From the NCBI GenBank assembly GCA_036322835.1, contig AP027304.1, forward strand, positions 1,364,001-1,428,000: a stretch of DNA of 64,000 nucleotides, written 5' to 3'. Shown piece by piece: positions 63,958-64,000 of the stretch; position 1 is the first letter of the stretch, and the number at the start of each line of letters is the position of its first letter. The notes under the pieces were generated by a model, which saw nothing but the letters and a program-made list of their open reading frames with translations, was not told the DNA's origin and searched no databases. This DNA comes from Tenuifilaceae bacterium CYCD (GTDB taxonomy: Bacteria; Bacteroidota; Bacteroidia; Bacteroidales; Tenuifilaceae). The position numbers and the translations under genes are program-made.

Positions 63958-64000
63958 TACCTTTGTGTGCATCTGACAAAAAAATCTAAATCATGTACGG
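63958..64000 (+). promoter_or_regulatory. Promoter and start codon of a gene leaving the window
   Basis: TACCTTTG (63958-63965) is a full match to TAnnTTTG. An ATG follows at 63993, after a 28-bp leader, and only two full codons are visible before the edge. The rest of the 63,734-63,957 gap contains no gene that I can see. Confidence 0.5.

Overview
The window looks like a chromosome segment of a Bacteroidota (order Bacteroidales-like) bacterium. Evidence: AT-rich DNA, several TAnnTTTG-type -7 promoter boxes, three very large secreted proteins ending in type IX secretion (T9SS) sorting domains, a Bacteroidota-type double-glycine leader peptide, and DUF3987/toprim mobile-element genes. I cannot name the species from the sequence alone.

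Positions 1 to about 17,067 are the right part of an integrative element inserted at the 3' end of tRNA-Gln(TTG) (17067-17137). In order it carries an XRE repressor cut by the window edge, a divergent excisionase-like HTH gene behind a palindromic operator, small early genes, a DUF3987 helicase/primase-like protein, a CHC2/toprim primase-like protein preceded by 9-bp iteron-like repeats, and a MobC-like ribbon-helix-helix protein with no relaxase beside it. A tight four-gene defence-like operon follows (4965-14049): XRE regulator, PLD-nuclease/SNF2-helicase fusion, Eco57I-class adenine methyltransferase, AAA/SMC-like ATPase. Then come a HigB/HigA toxin-antitoxin pair, whose HigA carries an ImmA/IrrE metallopeptidase domain, and the tyrosine integrase next to the attachment site. 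The operon is my best candidate for a poorly described system. It has the parts of a restriction or DISARM-like system but not a layout I know by name.

From 17.2 kb on the window is chromosome backbone. It has a PspC-PadR-PspC envelope-stress operon, a DUF2797 protein, a Cache/HAMP/GAF/PAS sensor without an output domain, and a divergent cNMP-binding histidine kinase followed by a DUF1972 glycosyltransferase. A 2,423-residue adhesin-like protein with 225-bp tandem repeats comes next, then two tandem sulfotransferase-like genes, polA, queD, and an 1,810-residue FN3/CUB protein. After these are nfo, a zinc-ribbon protein, a PAS/LuxR-type regulator with an intact IS256-family element just behind its stop codon, and a 2,352-residue beta-helix/MBG protein co-transcribed with an OmpA-barrel protein. 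The window ends with a lipoprotein, an IS1595-family element, an M28 peptidase, a tiny RiPP-like precursor peptide followed in frame by the decayed C-terminus of a CHAT-domain protein, dusB, a CPBP protease and an unknown conserved protein.

The element genes serve replication, transfer, defence and self-maintenance. The backbone genes mix housekeeping DNA repair and tRNA modification with cell-surface construction (T9SS adhesins, glycosyl- and sulfotransferases, outer-membrane OmpA protein).
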